DNA of 64,000 nt from Cruorifilaria tuberocauda (taxonomy: Eukaryota; Nematoda; Chromadorea; Rhabditida; Onchocercidae): NCBI GenBank assembly GCA_013365365.1, contig JABVXU010000191.1, positions 1 through 64,000 of the forward strand, read 5' to 3'. How positions within the stretch are numbered: position 1 is the stretch's first letter; every line of letters begins with the position of its first letter. The notes below the pieces were generated by a model. It made no database searches. It had not been told where the DNA came from and saw only the letters and a program-made list of their open reading frames with translations. The translations under genes were made by a program, and so were the position numbers. This document shows positions 63,001 to 64,000 of the stretch, piece by piece.

Positions 63001-63824
63001 GATTTCAAATAAGACTAGAACAGAAGTAATTAAAGTTAAATTGTCATTTAAAATTATAATTTAACTTTAATAGTTTCAATAAGTTAAAAAATTTTTAGCT
63101 TTTTTTTTTGCTTACCAAATAAATCATTTGTACAAGAAATTAGGCGAACTTAAAGTATATTAAGTATTAAACATTTTAGAATTTTGATGATGAAGGATAA
63201 AAATGATACAAAAAACCGATATTGCTTAATTCTCAGATTTCCTGAAATTTTTGTTAAAATCAGATGATGACATGATATTGATCACTTTATTAGCAATTAA
63301 TTGTAATTATCGCTGAGATAATAGCTTGATTATGATAAATCACTCAATTGCGATAATTATATCTTCAAATGATACGAGTTTGTAAAAAAAATTTTTAAAT
63401 CAGACGATACCAATAAATTGTTTCATTATTTGGGAAAATATTCAATTTCAAAATAAAAACCATAAAAGCTTATCGATAAATCATTCAAATGATTAGTAGC
63501 GTTTAAAGATTTAATGAAATTAAAATCTTCAATAATCTTGGAAGTTACGTTATTGATTGATTACATTACTTGATAGATAATGTTTTAATCAAAAAAATGA
63601 TACGCTTAGCTTACTTAATACATTCCGATAAAGAAGTAAATCAACCCTTCCCACTGTACCAACCACAATAAAAGGGTTTTGTCGCCTTATCTCCTCCACC
63701 TGTTCTTCAAACCTTCGATCACTGATACACGCCAAACATTTCGTTTCTCCAACATCCTCATTTAACTGTCTTGTTACCTTCAATTTTGAGTATTTCAAAT
63801 TTTCAAATATTGCAAGAAAAGCAT
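60062..63824 (-). CDS. Degenerate DEAD-box (eIF4A-like) helicase paralogue, 5' part uncertain
   Basis: Exons on the minus strand: 63824?-63615, 62968-62859, 62413-62282, about 61094-60918 (left end uncertain), 60686-60520 and 60197-60062 (TGA). They align with eIF4A in order, from RQLNEDVGETKCLACI and IVVGTVGRVDLLLYR (eIF4A VGTPGRVxDML) through FIKELFILDSVAMV (FVLDEADEM) to ITTGYVRGLIDL and VVINYDLPKPDAYARR. Catalytic motifs are altered: DEAD is DSVA, SAT is HLP, ARGID is VRGLID, and HRIGRxGR is ARRVNFTGE. The frame is open and splice phases agree, so it may make an inactive fold protein. A young pseudogene is the alternative. Motifs I and Ia are not seen; the 5' end probably lies outside the window. 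Confidence 0.65.
60407..60479 (+). pseudogene. 28S rRNA gene fragment
   Basis: About 73 bases from CCCTATCTACTATCTAGCGA through CAGCCAAGGGAACGGGCTTG to GCGGGGAAAGAAGACCCT match the highly conserved large-subunit rRNA core just downstream of the R2 retrotransposon target region. Flanking sequence is not rRNA. The copy lies inside the last intron (60198-60519) of the minus-strand DEAD-box-like gene, in opposite orientation. It is too short to be functional and is best read as an inserted fragment. Confidence 0.9.
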
Positions 63825-64000
63825 CTTATATCATAAAACTATGAAATTATCGCATTACAAAATTAATTTCTTGAAGTGCAAATTTCATTTACGACGATTA
63901 TTACTTATTACTTCTTTTGATAATTTAGAAATTCAAAGGCATTTTTTGCTGATCGATAAAATAAAAGTAAAATAACATGAGAGGAGAGCAGTTAGCAAAA

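Overview
This is an AT-rich nuclear DNA window from a nematode. A parasitic clade III (spirurid or filarial-type) worm is my best guess, but the species is inference. The reasons are many short exons joined by introns ending in TTTCAG-like acceptors, acceptor-like sites 1-3 bases before several start codons (expected for spliced-leader trans-splicing), long TGATAA/ATT-rich intergenic repeats, and proteins that read as animal orthologues. I saw no bacterial operon, phage, CRISPR or plasmid features. All splice models were made by eye from reading phase and family similarity.

Layout: 1-18,400 is a repeat-rich desert of trinucleotide arrays, GATA-site repeats, 36/37-bp and 44-bp tandem repeats and poly-purine tracts. 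It has only weak coding hints (8,376 and 18,488). From 19,012 to 59,034 lies a gene-rich, mostly plus-strand block: a patatin/PNPLA lipase, an EBAG9/RCAS1-like protein, a C1orf21-like acylated protein, an HRG-1-type heme transporter (minus strand), cytosolic threonyl-tRNA synthetase, an unrecognised 290-aa protein, a CLC-7-type chloride/proton antiporter, EMC10, a BAP18-like chromatin protein and a 97-aa probable mitochondrial protein. From 60,062 to the right edge a minus-strand gene encodes a DEAD-box (eIF4A-like) fold whose readable catalytic motifs are nearly all replaced. One of its introns carries a piece of 28S rRNA sequence.

Functional themes: several genes act in endomembranes (heme transport and CLC-7 in endolysosomes, EMC10 and possibly a small dilysine-tailed protein in the ER, EBAG9 in Golgi trafficking). 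The others serve translation (ThrRS), chromatin (BAP18) and lipid hydrolysis (PNPLA). They look like ordinary neighbours rather than one pathway. The most unusual items are the motif-less DEAD-box paralogue, the rRNA fragment in its intron, a one-base frame break and a GSGIP-to-GSGIS change in the CLC-7 gene, candidate GC-AG introns, and a segmental duplication (13.9-17.9 kb versus 32.3-33.3 kb) in which the second copy is strongly shortened.
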